Shown here piece by piece: positions 36,601 through 44,692 of a stretch of DNA of 53,345 nt; within the stretch, counting starts at the first letter, position 1, and each line of letters opens with the position of its first letter. Where the stretch lies: contig JAIOPP010000160.1 in assembly GCA_021413845.1 (NCBI GenBank), forward strand, positions 1-53,345, in the 5' to 3' direction. The position numbers were made by a program, and so were the translations under genes. Source of the stretch: Planctomycetia bacterium. Its GTDB lineage: Bacteria; Planctomycetota; Planctomycetia; Pirellulales; PNKZ01. The notes under the pieces are model-generated. The model was not told the DNA's origin. It saw only the letters and a list, made by a program, of their open reading frames with translations, and did not search any database.

Positions 36601-37692
36601 ATGCAATTTTTCCGCGCTCCCGTTGCGCGCCTCGTGACCGAAATGCGAAACCACTCCGCGTTCATGCTGCTTGCCTGCGCCGCAGAGATGTTCTGCGCAG
36701 CGGGTGCCGCTGCGGAAGAGTTTTCGCGAAGTCACACGAGTGCGTGGCACCTCAGCATCGTCGACGGCGGCAAGCCGCGCGGCGCTGCGGGGACGAAGAG
36801 CGAGGCCACGCTGCTGCCTATCTCCTCGACGACGAAGCTCGAAGCCCTGTCGGAATCGGATCGCGCTTCGTGGAGCTTGCAGCTGGGAATGGTTCGCCCG
36901 CCGCATGCCTTTCAGACTTACTTCGGCCCGACGGCCGGCACGCCGATCGCCGGCGACTTCAACGGCGACGGCTACGATGAGCTCGGCATGTTCGTCGACG
37001 GCCGTTGGTATGTCGATCTCAACGGCAACAACACTTGGGACCGCGACGACCTCTGGGCTTCGTTCGGCAATCGGGGCGATGTGCCTGTCGTCGGCGATTG
37101 GAACCAAGACGGCAAAGACGACTTCGGCATCGTGACGCGCTCCGGAGTGTCGCTCCGTGCGGCGGCGTCGACCGAGCCCGGCTTCGCTCACCCGCTCAAT
37201 ACAAATCGGAACGTGTCGAAGAACCTCGGCGTTCCGCGAACCGAGATCGAGCCGGCCTTGCTCCGCACGTCGTCGGGTGGCGAACAACGAGCCGCGGTGC
37301 GGCATGTGTTCGAGTTCGGCGCTGCGAATTCGATTCCCGTCGTCGGCGATTGGACCGGCACGGGAGTCAGCAGCATCGGCACGTTTCAAGACGGCTGCTG
37401 GAAACTCGACCTCGACGGCGACGGCCGCTGGACGACGGCCGATGCGATGATCGATCTTGGACAACCCGGCGATTTGCCGATCGTCGGCGACTTCAACCGC
37501 GACGGACGAGACGATCTCGGCATCTATCGTCGCGGCACATGGCACATTGATACGACCGGTGATCGACGCTTGGGCAACGACGACCTCATCCTTCAACTCG
37601 GCGACGCGGACGACACCCCCGTAGTCGGCGATTGGGATGGCGATGGTCGGGCTCAGATCGGCGTCGTTCATCGCACCGCGAACGGGAGCTGA
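36601..37692 (+). CDS. Secreted FG-GAP-like protein, paralogue of the giant protein's C-terminus
   Basis: 363 residues from the ATG at 36601, with another possible start at 36643; both lead into a signal peptide ending near AAGAAAEEF. The mature protein starts WHLSIVDGGKPR, matching WHLSVVNGGKPR in the giant neighbour. It then follows that protein's C-terminal module to the end: PIAGDFNGDGYDELGMF, WYVDLNGNNTWDRDDLWASF, PVVGDWTGTG, PIVGDFNRDGRDDLGIYRRG, PVVGDWDGDGRAQIGV. The repeated DxNxDG cores look like calcium-binding loops of a propeller-type fold. The family function is unknown. It probably arose by duplication of the C-terminal module and acquired its own signal peptide, and may compete or assemble with the large protein. 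Confidence 0.85.
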   Translation: MQFFRAPVARLVTEMRNHSAFMLLACAAEMFCAAGAAAEEFSRSHTSAWHLSIVDGGKPRGAAGTKSEATLLPISSTTKLEALSESDRASWSLQLGMVRPPHAFQTYFGPTAGTPIAGDFNGDGYDELGMFVDGRWYVDLNGNNTWDRDDLWASFGNRGDVPVVGDWNQDGKDDFGIVTRSGVSLRAAASTEPGFAHPLNTNRNVSKNLGVPRTEIEPALLRTSSGGEQRAAVRHVFEFGAANSIPVVGDWTGTGVSSIGTFQDGCWKLDLDGDGRWTTADAMIDLGQPGDLPIVGDFNRDGRDDLGIYRRGTWHIDTTGDRRLGNDDLILQLGDADDTPVVGDWDGDGRAQIGVVHRTANGS

Positions 37693-37833
37693 CCTCCTCC
37701 CGTTTGCGCGACTACACCTGCCGCGGCTGCGGAGCCCGGCACACAACTCGATGTGGCGAGTCGGCCGATGATCCAGACCCCGGATCGTTCGGCCGACTTG
37801 TTTTTGGGGGGAGCCGCACCCGACGTTGTTTCG

Positions 37834-38121
37834 CTATTCGACGGTGACGTAGCTGAAGGTCACACCGATCCAAATGCAAAGGCCAATCGCGGCGATGCAG
37901 GCGACTATGTCGAAAGCGACCGAATAGCTAAGTCGGTAGCGATAGAAATATTGAAAGATCGAGCCGACGAAAAGATAAATCATCGCGATCGATTCGCCGA
38001 CGGAAAAGAGCGGCCCTAGAAGCCCGAAGGCCTTTTGCCCTTCGATCCCGGCAAGCGATGGATCCTCGCCCCATTGCATGTGCGAGATGAGAGGGGATGC
38101 TGCAACGGCGAACGTGAGCAC
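37834..38121 (-). CDS. Small membrane protein of unknown function
   Basis: 95 residues from a GTG at 38121; no ribosome site is obvious, so the start is uncertain. Three hydrophobic segments can be seen: the N-terminal LTFAVAASPLI, GESIAMIYLFVGSIF and VAFDIVACIAAIGLCIWIGV. I recognise no family. It is 50 bases downstream of a small coiled-coil gene and may share its transcript. The clean membrane pattern argues against a chance frame. Confidence 0.6.
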   Translation of the reverse strand: MLTFAVAASPLISHMQWGEDPSLAGIEGQKAFGLLGPLFSVGESIAMIYLFVGSIFQYFYRYRLSYSVAFDIVACIAAIGLCIWIGVTFSYVTVE

Positions 38122-38171
38122 GAATCGAAAGCCGGCGGCGGTAAATTGATCTAATCGATCGATATCGCTTA

Positions 38172-38342
38172 CTACTCCTCTTTCAACTTCGCGAGCTCGG
38201 CTGTTGCTTCGGCGATTTGTTTTTCCAAGCTCCGGACTTCTTCCGGGTCGTCCATCTGCTTCTTAGCCGCCGCGAGAAGCTGCTGCGCTTTCGTCAGTTT
38301 CTGTTTCAAGACTTCGCTGCGCTTCTTATCGCGTTTATCCAT
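38172..38342 (-). CDS. 56-residue highly charged coiled-coil protein
   Basis: The frame reads MDKRDKKRSEVLKQKL at the start and ends AELAKLKEE, with DPEEVRSLEKQIAEA in between. Nearly every position fits a heptad helix, with Leu, Ile, Val and Ala in core positions and Lys/Glu/Arg outside. It has no signal or membrane segment. The ATG at 38342 has no strong ribosome site in view. It resembles the small coiled-coil proteins often annotated as hypothetical in planctomycetes, but I know no function. Spacing of 50 bases to 37834-38121 suggests an operon. Confidence 0.65.
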   Translation of the reverse strand: MDKRDKKRSEVLKQKLTKAQQLLAAAKKQMDDPEEVRSLEKQIAEATAELAKLKEE

Positions 38343-38397
38343 AACCTTGATTCCATGATTCTCAGACGGACGTTGCTGCCGAGCCCGACGCTTGCGA

Positions 38398-39195
38398 TTA
38401 TTCCTTGTGGAAAACTGCGTGGCAAGCGTCGCAGCTTTTGCCTAGGCGATCGACCGCCTTCTTGAAGCCGGCCTCGTCGTCGCCGTGGACCGACTTCGAG
38501 AGGTCGACCGTGGCGTCGCGCATTTCGACCGCCATCGCGTACCACTTCGGCAAGTCGGCCGGGTTCTTCACTTCGTGCGTGTCGTAGATCGTGGCTTGCG
38601 CGAACGCCGTTAAGATCGCGGCCGCCTCGGCGCTGTCTTCCTTCGTCTTCTCGAAACGGCGGAGGTTGCGACGTACCCGGCTGTTCACCTCCGCAGTTTC
38701 GTGCATCATGCGTCCTAGCGAAGCAAATTTTTCCCACTTCGGCTGTTCGCTGCTCGACGTTCCGGCGGTCGTGGTCGCCGTCAGGAGCGCGTCGTAGGCT
38801 TTCTTCGCGGTTGCGTAGTCTTTGCTGCGAGCAAGGTCGCGGGCCGCGGTCATCCCTGCGACCGCTCCGGCCTGGAACGACGATTTGCCGTCGTGGTTCC
38901 CGACGTTTTGCAACAGCGCCGTCACGGCGTTCGCCTTCTTGCCGAGTTGGTCTTTGGCTTTGCCGTAGCTCTCTTCGTCGACCATCATCTCCTTGAGCTT
39001 CGCCAAGTAATTCTTCAACGCAACGTCGAGATCGGCCACGGCGACGATGGTCGACAGCTTCGGCGCAGCGGGAGCATCGGCGAAAGCCAAGCCCAGGCCT
39101 GCAAGAAGCAGAGCCGCGCACGACGTCGGGCCGATGAACTTCCAGCGGCTTTCGCCGGCCGACGAAGCGGAGGCGAATAAGAAAGATAGCGACAC
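38398..39195 (-). CDS. Exported cytochrome c'-like (class II) c-type cytochrome
   Basis: 265 residues from a GTG at 39195 with CCGAGG upstream; an ATG further upstream in the frame would give an N-terminus without signal character. The signal is the hydrophobic CAALLLAGLGLAFADA. The long body is alpha-helical and Ala/Lys-rich, and KSCDACHAVFHKE near residues 254-265 gives a CXXCH haem site at the extreme C-terminus, as in cytochrome c' and c556. The body is about twice the length of a classical cytochrome c'. It may carry electrons in the periplasm or bind small gases; neither can be told from sequence. It stands alone. Confidence 0.82.
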   Translation of the reverse strand: MSLSFLFASASSAGESRWKFIGPTSCAALLLAGLGLAFADAPAAPKLSTIVAVADLDVALKNYLAKLKEMMVDEESYGKAKDQLGKKANAVTALLQNVGNHDGKSSFQAGAVAGMTAARDLARSKDYATAKKAYDALLTATTTAGTSSSEQPKWEKFASLGRMMHETAEVNSRVRRNLRRFEKTKEDSAEAAAILTAFAQATIYDTHEVKNPADLPKWYAMAVEMRDATVDLSKSVHGDDEAGFKKAVDRLGKSCDACHAVFHKE

Positions 39196-39396
39196 GGCAG
39201 GCCTCGGAGAGTTGCAACGGACTGTACACGGCGACTTCGCTCGAACCTCAGTCTGATTGGCGGCGAGCGCCGCTGTCAAGGAGCCTGTTTTTGCGGAATC
39301 GGCGCGTCGTTCGGCGAACTTGTCCGAGCGTTTGACAACCCGACACGGCGACTTCTAAAATCCTGGTTTCCCACGTGCTAGCGGTGCTCTAAGGAT

Positions 39397-40368
39397 ATGG
39401 CTAAAGCCACCTATAAAGATGCGGGCGTAGATCTCGAAGTCTACGATCAGGCGATGGCTCGCCTTCCCCGCTTGTTGCACCGCACGCATACGCCGCGTGT
39501 GATGCCGCTCGACGGCGGATTCGCAGGGCTCTTCAAGCTCGATTTCGCGAGCCCGTTGTTCGCCCGTAACTATGAAGAGCCGGTGCTGGTGTCGTGTACC
39601 GATGGGGTGGGGACGAAGCTCAAAGTCGCGGTTGAGGCTGATCGGCATGCGACCGTCGGCATCGATCTCGTGGCGATGAGCGTCAACGACGCTTTGTGCT
39701 GCGGGGCGGAGCCGTTGTTCTTTCTCGATTACGTCGCGATGTCGCATGACGACCCGGTGCGGCTCGAGCAGATCGTGCAAGGGGTGACCGACGGCTGCCT
39801 CGAAGCCGACTGTTCGTTGCTCGGCGGCGAGACGGCGATCATGCCGGATATCTATGCCCGCGGCGATTACGACTTGGCCGGCTTCTGCGTCGGCGTGGTC
39901 GATAAGAAGCGGCTCATCGATGGTAAGCAGATCGTGCCCGGCGATGTGATCCTCGGCCTTGCGTCTAGCGGCTTCCACTCGAACGGCTACAGCCTGGTGC
40001 GGCGCGTGGTGTTCGACATCGCGAAGCTCAAAGTCGGCGAGCATGTGCCGGAACTCGGCATGACGGTCGCCGATGCGCTACTTGAGCCGACGCGGATCTA
40101 CGTGAAACCGATTCGCAAATTGCTCGGCAACTATCGCGTGAAACACGTCGTCCACGGCATCGCTCACATCACCGGCGGTGGACTGCACGGCAACTTGGAA
40201 CGGATCATTCCGGCGGGTTGCCAAGCGAAGATCGATCGCTACTGCTGGCCGATTCCGCCGGTCTTTAAGTGGCTGCAAAGGCTCGGCGAGATCGAGCAAG
40301 ACGAAATGGACACGGTCTTCAACATGGGCCTGGGCATGGTCGTGGTCGTGAGCCCGTACTATGCGTAG
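39397..40368 (+). CDS. purM: Phosphoribosylformylglycinamidine cyclo-ligase PurM, ended early by TAG
   Basis: 323 residues with intact active-site regions: [59 protein letters not shown] and [16 protein letters not shown]. PurM makes AIR from FGAM in purine synthesis. The frame stops at TAG at 40366-40368, right after [13 protein letters not shown]. The next 29 codons, which run in the same frame to TAA at 40456-40458, match the normal PurM C-terminus (HQLQECGVDCFEIGKITAG). The product would be about 30 residues shorter than usual and lack the last helix and strand. The gene may still work; a sequencing error cannot be excluded. AAGGAT precedes the start. Confidence 0.93.
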   Translation: MAKATYKDAGVDLEVYDQAMARLPRLLHRTHTPRVMPLDGGFAGLFKLDFASPLFARNYEEPVLVSCTDGVGTKLKVAVEADRHATVGIDLVAMSVNDALCCGAEPLFFLDYVAMSHDDPVRLEQIVQGVTDGCLEADCSLLGGETAIMPDIYARGDYDLAGFCVGVVDKKRLIDGKQIVPGDVILGLASSGFHSNGYSLVRRVVFDIAKLKVGEHVPELGMTVADALLEPTRIYVKPIRKLLGNYRVKHVVHGIAHITGGGLHGNLERIIPAGCQAKIDRYCWPIPPVFKWLQRLGEIEQDEMDTVFNMGLGMVVVVSPYYA

Positions 40369-40458
40369 AGCGTGCGGCACCAGTTGCAGGAGTGCGGCGT
40401 GGACTGCTTCGAGATCGGCAAAATCACGGCAGGGCCCGGCGGCTGCGCTTGGGCGTAA
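40369..40458 (+). pseudogene. purM: Cut-off 3' end of purM beyond the TAG codon
   Basis: In the purM frame this stretch reads SVRHQLQECGVDCF and EIGKITAGPGGCAWA, then TAA. Its fit to the family C-terminus shows that the TAG is a recent change, an edited or suppressed codon, or an error. It ends two bases before the inverted-repeat element. Confidence 0.75.
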
Positions 40459-40459
40459 G

Positions 40460-40649
40460 GTAGTAGGCACGTTCCACGTGCCGGAACCACACGGATCGTT
40501 GAAGCACATCCCCGGATCGCGATGTGGGCTTATTCATGCTGCGACGTGACCGGCCGGTTCACACCGGCCGCTCGCCAGGAGTGGGGCGCGATCTTGCTTT
40601 GCGCCGCATGCGCGGCGTGTGGCTACGGCACGTGGAACGTGCCTGCTAC
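40460..40649. repeat. 190-base element bounded by 24-base inverted repeats
   Basis: The left arm (40460-40483) and right arm (40626-40649) are inverted copies of the GGCACGTTCCACGTGCC motif with one or two differences in 24 bases. Each arm is itself a hairpin (GGCACG/CGTGCC). Inside are two further palindromes (ACCGGCCGGT and CGCCGCATGCGCGGCG). No protein is encoded. It fills the gap between the purM frame and the dsbD stop, like a small non-autonomous mobile or REP-type element. Confidence 0.75.
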
Positions 40650-40650
40650 T

Positions 40651-43344
40651 TTAACGCATGCCGAGCTTCGGCGGGGCGTCGTTCGCTTTCGACGGGCCGG
40701 CCTTCCTCAGCGCTTCGAAGATTTGCGTTTGCGTGTAGCCGTCGGCGAAGACGATCGGGCGGCTCGGGTCGCCGGCCGGGAAGATCGCGATCACCGGCAC
40801 GCCGCCGCTGGGGTTCAACTTGCGCAAAAGGTCGGTCAGCTCTTGCGGCGGGCTCGTCATGTCGGCTTCGAACGGCACCACTCCCAACTGGTCGAAGAGT
40901 TGCTTCGTCTCCGGTTTGTCGAGGTACAGGCTCTTGAGCAATTTGCACGTCGCGCACCAGTCGGCCGTGAAGTCGACGAGAACGGTCTGGTTGCTGGCGA
41001 ACGCGGTTTGCAATTGCGGCATCGAAAGGTGCTGCCAGTTGATCGCGTCGGTCGGAGCGGTGTGCGCCGCCGCTACGGACTTGCCGATCGCGACGTCTTG
41101 CGTCCGCTTCGCGATTTGCGCGTCGACGTAACGCTCGACGCGGTAATCGATGATCCCTTGCAGCTGCGAAAACGCGAACCAACCGATCGCGAGGCTCCAG
41201 ACGGTCGCACCGGCCCACGCTTTCAGCTTTTGCGGCAGCTCGGCATAGACGGGCGTTCGGCCGATCCACCAGCAGCCGGCCCATAGGCCGAAGATCAACG
41301 TGATCGTCGGAATGAGCCGCGCGATCGGCAACGATGTGAGCAACCAGACGACCGTCGCCAACAGGACGAACCCCATTACTTGCTTGAAGGTGTCCATCCA
41401 TTCGCCCGGCTTCGGTAGAAACCGCAACAGCGACGGCTGCAAGCCGATCGCCAAATAAGGAGAAGCCATGCCGAGGCCCATCGCCGTGAAGATCGCGAAC
41501 GTCACCGGCGCACTTTCGCGCAGCGCGAAGCCGACGGCCGCCGCCAGCCCGGGCCCGCTGCACGGCGTGGCGAGGATGGTCGTGATGATTCCCTTGAAGA
41601 AAGCGCCGCCCGCCCCTTCTTTCGAAGCGAGCTTCTGGGCGTTGCCGCTTCCGGCAAAGCCTGGGATCGGAATCTCCCAGACGCCGAGGAAGCTCAGCGC
41701 CATCACGAAGACGATCGCGACGAGCGAGATCGTGAAGCCGTCGTAGCTGAACTGCTGGCCCCAACCGAACGATGTGTTGAAGCCGACGCGGAGCACGATC
41801 GGAATCGCGGCGAGCACCCAAAACACGCTGAGCATGCCGAGCGCGTACCAGACGTTGAGCATCAGAATCTTCTTGCGATCGTGGCCGCTTTGCTCGACGA
41901 ACGAGAGGACCTTGAGACCGATCACCGGCAGCACGCAGGGCATGAAGTTGAGAATCAACCCGGCGAAGAAACCGATCATGAGCATATACGGCAATGACGA
42001 CGGAGCTTCATCCGAGCGAATCTGGATGTTCGCCAACGGATCGGCCGTGGTTGCTGTAGCAGGGGTATCGGATGCCGTCGGCAGGGCCGTTGCCGTCGCT
42101 GCTTCGACGAGCTTCGCGAGACCGCGATAGTTTTCCGGTTCGGTGAAGCGGACCTTTGAGCCGTCGACGAGGCCCGTCGGACCGACCGTGAGTGTCGCTT
42201 CGAACTTCACGGCAGAAGGGCGATCGCATTGCGCGTCGGATTTGCAGGTCTGGAAGCCGATGGCGCCTGCGAGGCGATAGGCGCCCGGCTTCGTGCCGGC
42301 GGGAATTTCGATCTCGCTCGTCCACGTAACCGGCTTCTCGAAGTAGGCGAGTTGGCCCGCTTCGTGGGCTGCGATCGGTTGTTGATCGGCCGTGGGCTTG
42401 CCGATTTTCAGGCCCGATGTTTCGCTGAACACGATCAACGTCGGCTGGTTGCCGAGCTTGGGAACGACCGTGTCGGTGATATAGACATGCCACTCGGGTG
42501 CCGACTCGGCTCGGAAACTGATCGCCGCTTTGCCCTCTAGCCCCTTGGTCGTCGGCGAGAGTTCGCCGCTGAGGGTGATGTGACTAAGGTCCGGCTTGTA
42601 GGTTTCGGTCGAAGCGGAAGTCGCCGGCGAAGTCGGCGCGGCCGGTTGCGTGAACGCGGAGATTCCGGCCGGAAGACCGGTGTTCGGGCTCGGTGGCGCG
42701 AACGAGGTCGGCATCGGCGGGCCCGTCGAAGGAATCGTCGACGTCGACGGAGTGGGCGGGGCGAAGGAAGCTGGAGCTTCCGACGTCGGCGCTCCGGCGA
42801 GCTTCAGCGTGAACGGATAGTCTTGTGGCGGCAAGCAGACGTTGGAGCAGGCTTGCGCAAGGACCGAGCCGGCGATCGCGAGCTTCGCCAGATCGACGCC
42901 CGGACTCAGCTCGATCGGCGCGTTCCATGTGACTTCGCCGTCGTGCGTTTCGACGACCAAGTTGTCGAAGGCCGGTTCGGGTGCCGTGTGCGGCGCTTGA
43001 ACGACGACGAACTCGCCGATCTTATAATCGGCCGACGGCGGGAGCTTGATCTTCGTGCGTACCGGTCCGCCCGGCGGTTGCGTCGTGGAATAGATATGCC
43101 AACCGGGGGTCATTTGCGCGGTGATGGAGACCCGTCCGGTCTTGCCGTCGGCAGCGGGAATGATCGCCCCTTTGGCCGTGACGACCGGGCCCGTCGGTTC
43201 GGCATTGCCGCTCAAGTTCAAAGGCTGAAAGCCAGGCGCCTGCGCGCGAACATCCGAGGCCAGATTGCCCGGGCCGAGAAAACATCCGAGCGCGAGCAGC
43301 GCGAGAAGTCGCAGGGTGTAGCGTCGCAGGTGTTGGCGTTGCAT
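40651..43344 (-). CDS. dsbD: Thiol:disulfide interchange protein DsbD with two N-terminal domains
   Basis: 897 residues, well above the usual 570-700. After a signal peptide there are two successive DsbD alpha-like beta-sandwich domains. The first has QACSNVCLPP (Cys-x3-Cys) near residue 178 and the second TCKSDAQCDRP near residue 388. A Pro/Ser/Ala linker separates them. The central membrane domain (about 460-745) has MPCVLPVIGLK and LATPCSGPGLA with the paired Cys. The C-terminal thioredoxin domain has DWCATCKLL near residue 795. DsbD passes electrons from cytosolic thioredoxin to periplasmic disulfide targets, including c-type cytochrome maturation. The stop abuts the inverted-repeat element. 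Confidence 0.95.
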   Translation of the reverse strand: MQRQHLRRYTLRLLALLALGCFLGPGNLASDVRAQAPGFQPLNLSGNAEPTGPVVTAKGAIIPAADGKTGRVSITAQMTPGWHIYSTTQPPGGPVRTKIKLPPSADYKIGEFVVVQAPHTAPEPAFDNLVVETHDGEVTWNAPIELSPGVDLAKLAIAGSVLAQACSNVCLPPQDYPFTLKLAGAPTSEAPASFAPPTPSTSTIPSTGPPMPTSFAPPSPNTGLPAGISAFTQPAAPTSPATSASTETYKPDLSHITLSGELSPTTKGLEGKAAISFRAESAPEWHVYITDTVVPKLGNQPTLIVFSETSGLKIGKPTADQQPIAAHEAGQLAYFEKPVTWTSEIEIPAGTKPGAYRLAGAIGFQTCKSDAQCDRPSAVKFEATLTVGPTGLVDGSKVRFTEPENYRGLAKLVEAATATALPTASDTPATATTADPLANIQIRSDEAPSSLPYMLMIGFFAGLILNFMPCVLPVIGLKVLSFVEQSGHDRKKILMLNVWYALGMLSVFWVLAAIPIVLRVGFNTSFGWGQQFSYDGFTISLVAIVFVMALSFLGVWEIPIPGFAGSGNAQKLASKEGAGGAFFKGIITTILATPCSGPGLAAAVGFALRESAPVTFAIFTAMGLGMASPYLAIGLQPSLLRFLPKPGEWMDTFKQVMGFVLLATVVWLLTSLPIARLIPTITLIFGLWAGCWWIGRTPVYAELPQKLKAWAGATVWSLAIGWFAFSQLQGIIDYRVERYVDAQIAKRTQDVAIGKSVAAAHTAPTDAINWQHLSMPQLQTAFASNQTVLVDFTADWCATCKLLKSLYLDKPETKQLFDQLGVVPFEADMTSPPQELTDLLRKLNPSGGVPVIAIFPAGDPSRPIVFADGYTQTQIFEALRKAGPSKANDAPPKLGMR

Positions 43345-43440
43345 GGGCGATCAAATCCTTGCCGGGCAAGTGGTTGGCGGTCGGGTTCATTCTATCGGGC
43401 GAAGAAAACACGGGTCAACGTCGGAGCTTGCGGAGCCGGG

Positions 43441-44472
43441 CTAGAAGAGCGAATCGCCGACTCGGGCGCCGGTCGACTCGGCGGACAGTCGCGTAAGTCG
43501 TTGTAGGAGCACGTCGAACCGGTGTGCCACCGCTCGTTCATCGCGAAAGGTTCGGCGCTCGACGAAAAGCCACCAGAGCCAACGAAATGGCGATAGCAAA
43601 GCCCCGCTCCGGTCGAAGGCGTCGATCAATTCGAGTTCTTCGCGCGTGAAACGGGGATCGTAAACCTGAACTAATTCGCTGCGAGTCGGTACGTCGTCGA
43701 TCTCGAAGCTGCCGAATAGCCGCGCCAAGTCGACGGCCGGATGATCGACCGACATGGCGCCGAAATCGACGATGCCGGTGACGCGATCTCCGTCGAAGAG
43801 AAGGTGCTCTCGATGCACGTCGCGAATCACCGGCTGGAGGCGGTATTCGTTCGCGGCCACGAGCTTTAAGCGATCGTAAACCGCTCCGACCGCCGCAGCG
43901 AAGAGCGTGAAGTAGCGCTCGGCGCGCGTCTGCCATTCGGGCCGAACCGCCGAACCGAGCGCGTCGCGAACTTTTTGCACGTCGCCGCTCAGGCAACCTT
44001 TTAAAATGCGGAGCCGTTCGGCGATGCCGGGCGAATGGGCTCGCTGCACAAGGAAAGAGCTGCCGTCTTCGGCAGTTGCTTGGTGGAACTGAGCGAGCGC
44101 GGTCATCGCGGCGGCGAGCCGTTCCAAGCGCGGCCGTGGCGAGAGGTCCGCTTGGCCCGGCATCCAGGGTTCGAGTTGCCAGCGCCGGCCGGCAACCTCG
44201 ACGAACGACTCGCCGGCCAGAGCCACGATCGGCACCGGAATGAACGAGCAGCCCCGGCGAAAAGCGGCTTCGAGCAGGCGATGGATGCCTCGCAGCTGGT
44301 CGTCGCTCGGATGCTCGGCCGGCCAACAACGCAGGGAAAACGTCCCCGCCGGGGCGACGATGCGGTAAACCTCGGCTCCGCTGAGCCCGGAACCCGAGAC
44401 TGGCTCGGCGGTTGATGGGCGGAAACCCGTGGCGTAGCGATCCAAGATCGACGACAGACGTAGAAGATCCAT
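43441..44472 (-). CDS. APH-fold phosphotransferase with altered catalytic motif
   Basis: 343 residues from the ATG at 44472; upstream frame was rejected because it lacks family similarity. The kinase fold shows in the nucleotide lobe and in the motif RDVHREHLLFDGDRVTGIVDFG. Canonical enzymes have HxDxHxxN; here the first His is Ile/Arg and the Asn is His, while the catalytic Asp and the DFG Asp remain. This variant could alter Mg binding, but I recall similar sequences in related planctomycete proteins, so it may be a normal subfamily. The family includes aminoglycoside and homoserine kinases; the substrate is unknown. It is divergent from the metalloprotease gene. Confidence 0.82.
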   Translation of the reverse strand: MDLLRLSSILDRYATGFRPSTAEPVSGSGLSGAEVYRIVAPAGTFSLRCWPAEHPSDDQLRGIHRLLEAAFRRGCSFIPVPIVALAGESFVEVAGRRWQLEPWMPGQADLSPRPRLERLAAAMTALAQFHQATAEDGSSFLVQRAHSPGIAERLRILKGCLSGDVQKVRDALGSAVRPEWQTRAERYFTLFAAAVGAVYDRLKLVAANEYRLQPVIRDVHREHLLFDGDRVTGIVDFGAMSVDHPAVDLARLFGSFEIDDVPTRSELVQVYDPRFTREELELIDAFDRSGALLSPFRWLWWLFVERRTFRDERAVAHRFDVLLQRLTRLSAESTGARVGDSLF

Positions 44473-44692
44473 GGCCGGGTGCTTCGCATCGAGGCGGGAG
44501 GTGCCGGGGCGGGAGCTGCCCGAGGCGGTCGGGCGATGTGCGTTCCCAGGTATAATCGGCAGAATTCCCCCGGCCGCTCCAAAAAGAAGCGGTTGCGCAA
44601 ACTTAGCCGACTGTTGCCGATTCGCAACACCGGTAAGATGGGATATATTATACGATCTCCGAAAGGGGGAAGTTCTCCCTTCGACCCTGCCG

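Noticed and set aside
36433-37746. A 437-codon frame antisense to the FG-GAP-like paralogue
   Set aside because: Mirrors the repeat pattern of the true gene and has no family match.
40366-40368. Pyrrolysine or suppressed stop at purM
   Set aside because: The sequence alone shows no pylT/pylS or suppressor tRNA, so a plain nonsense change or error is more likely.
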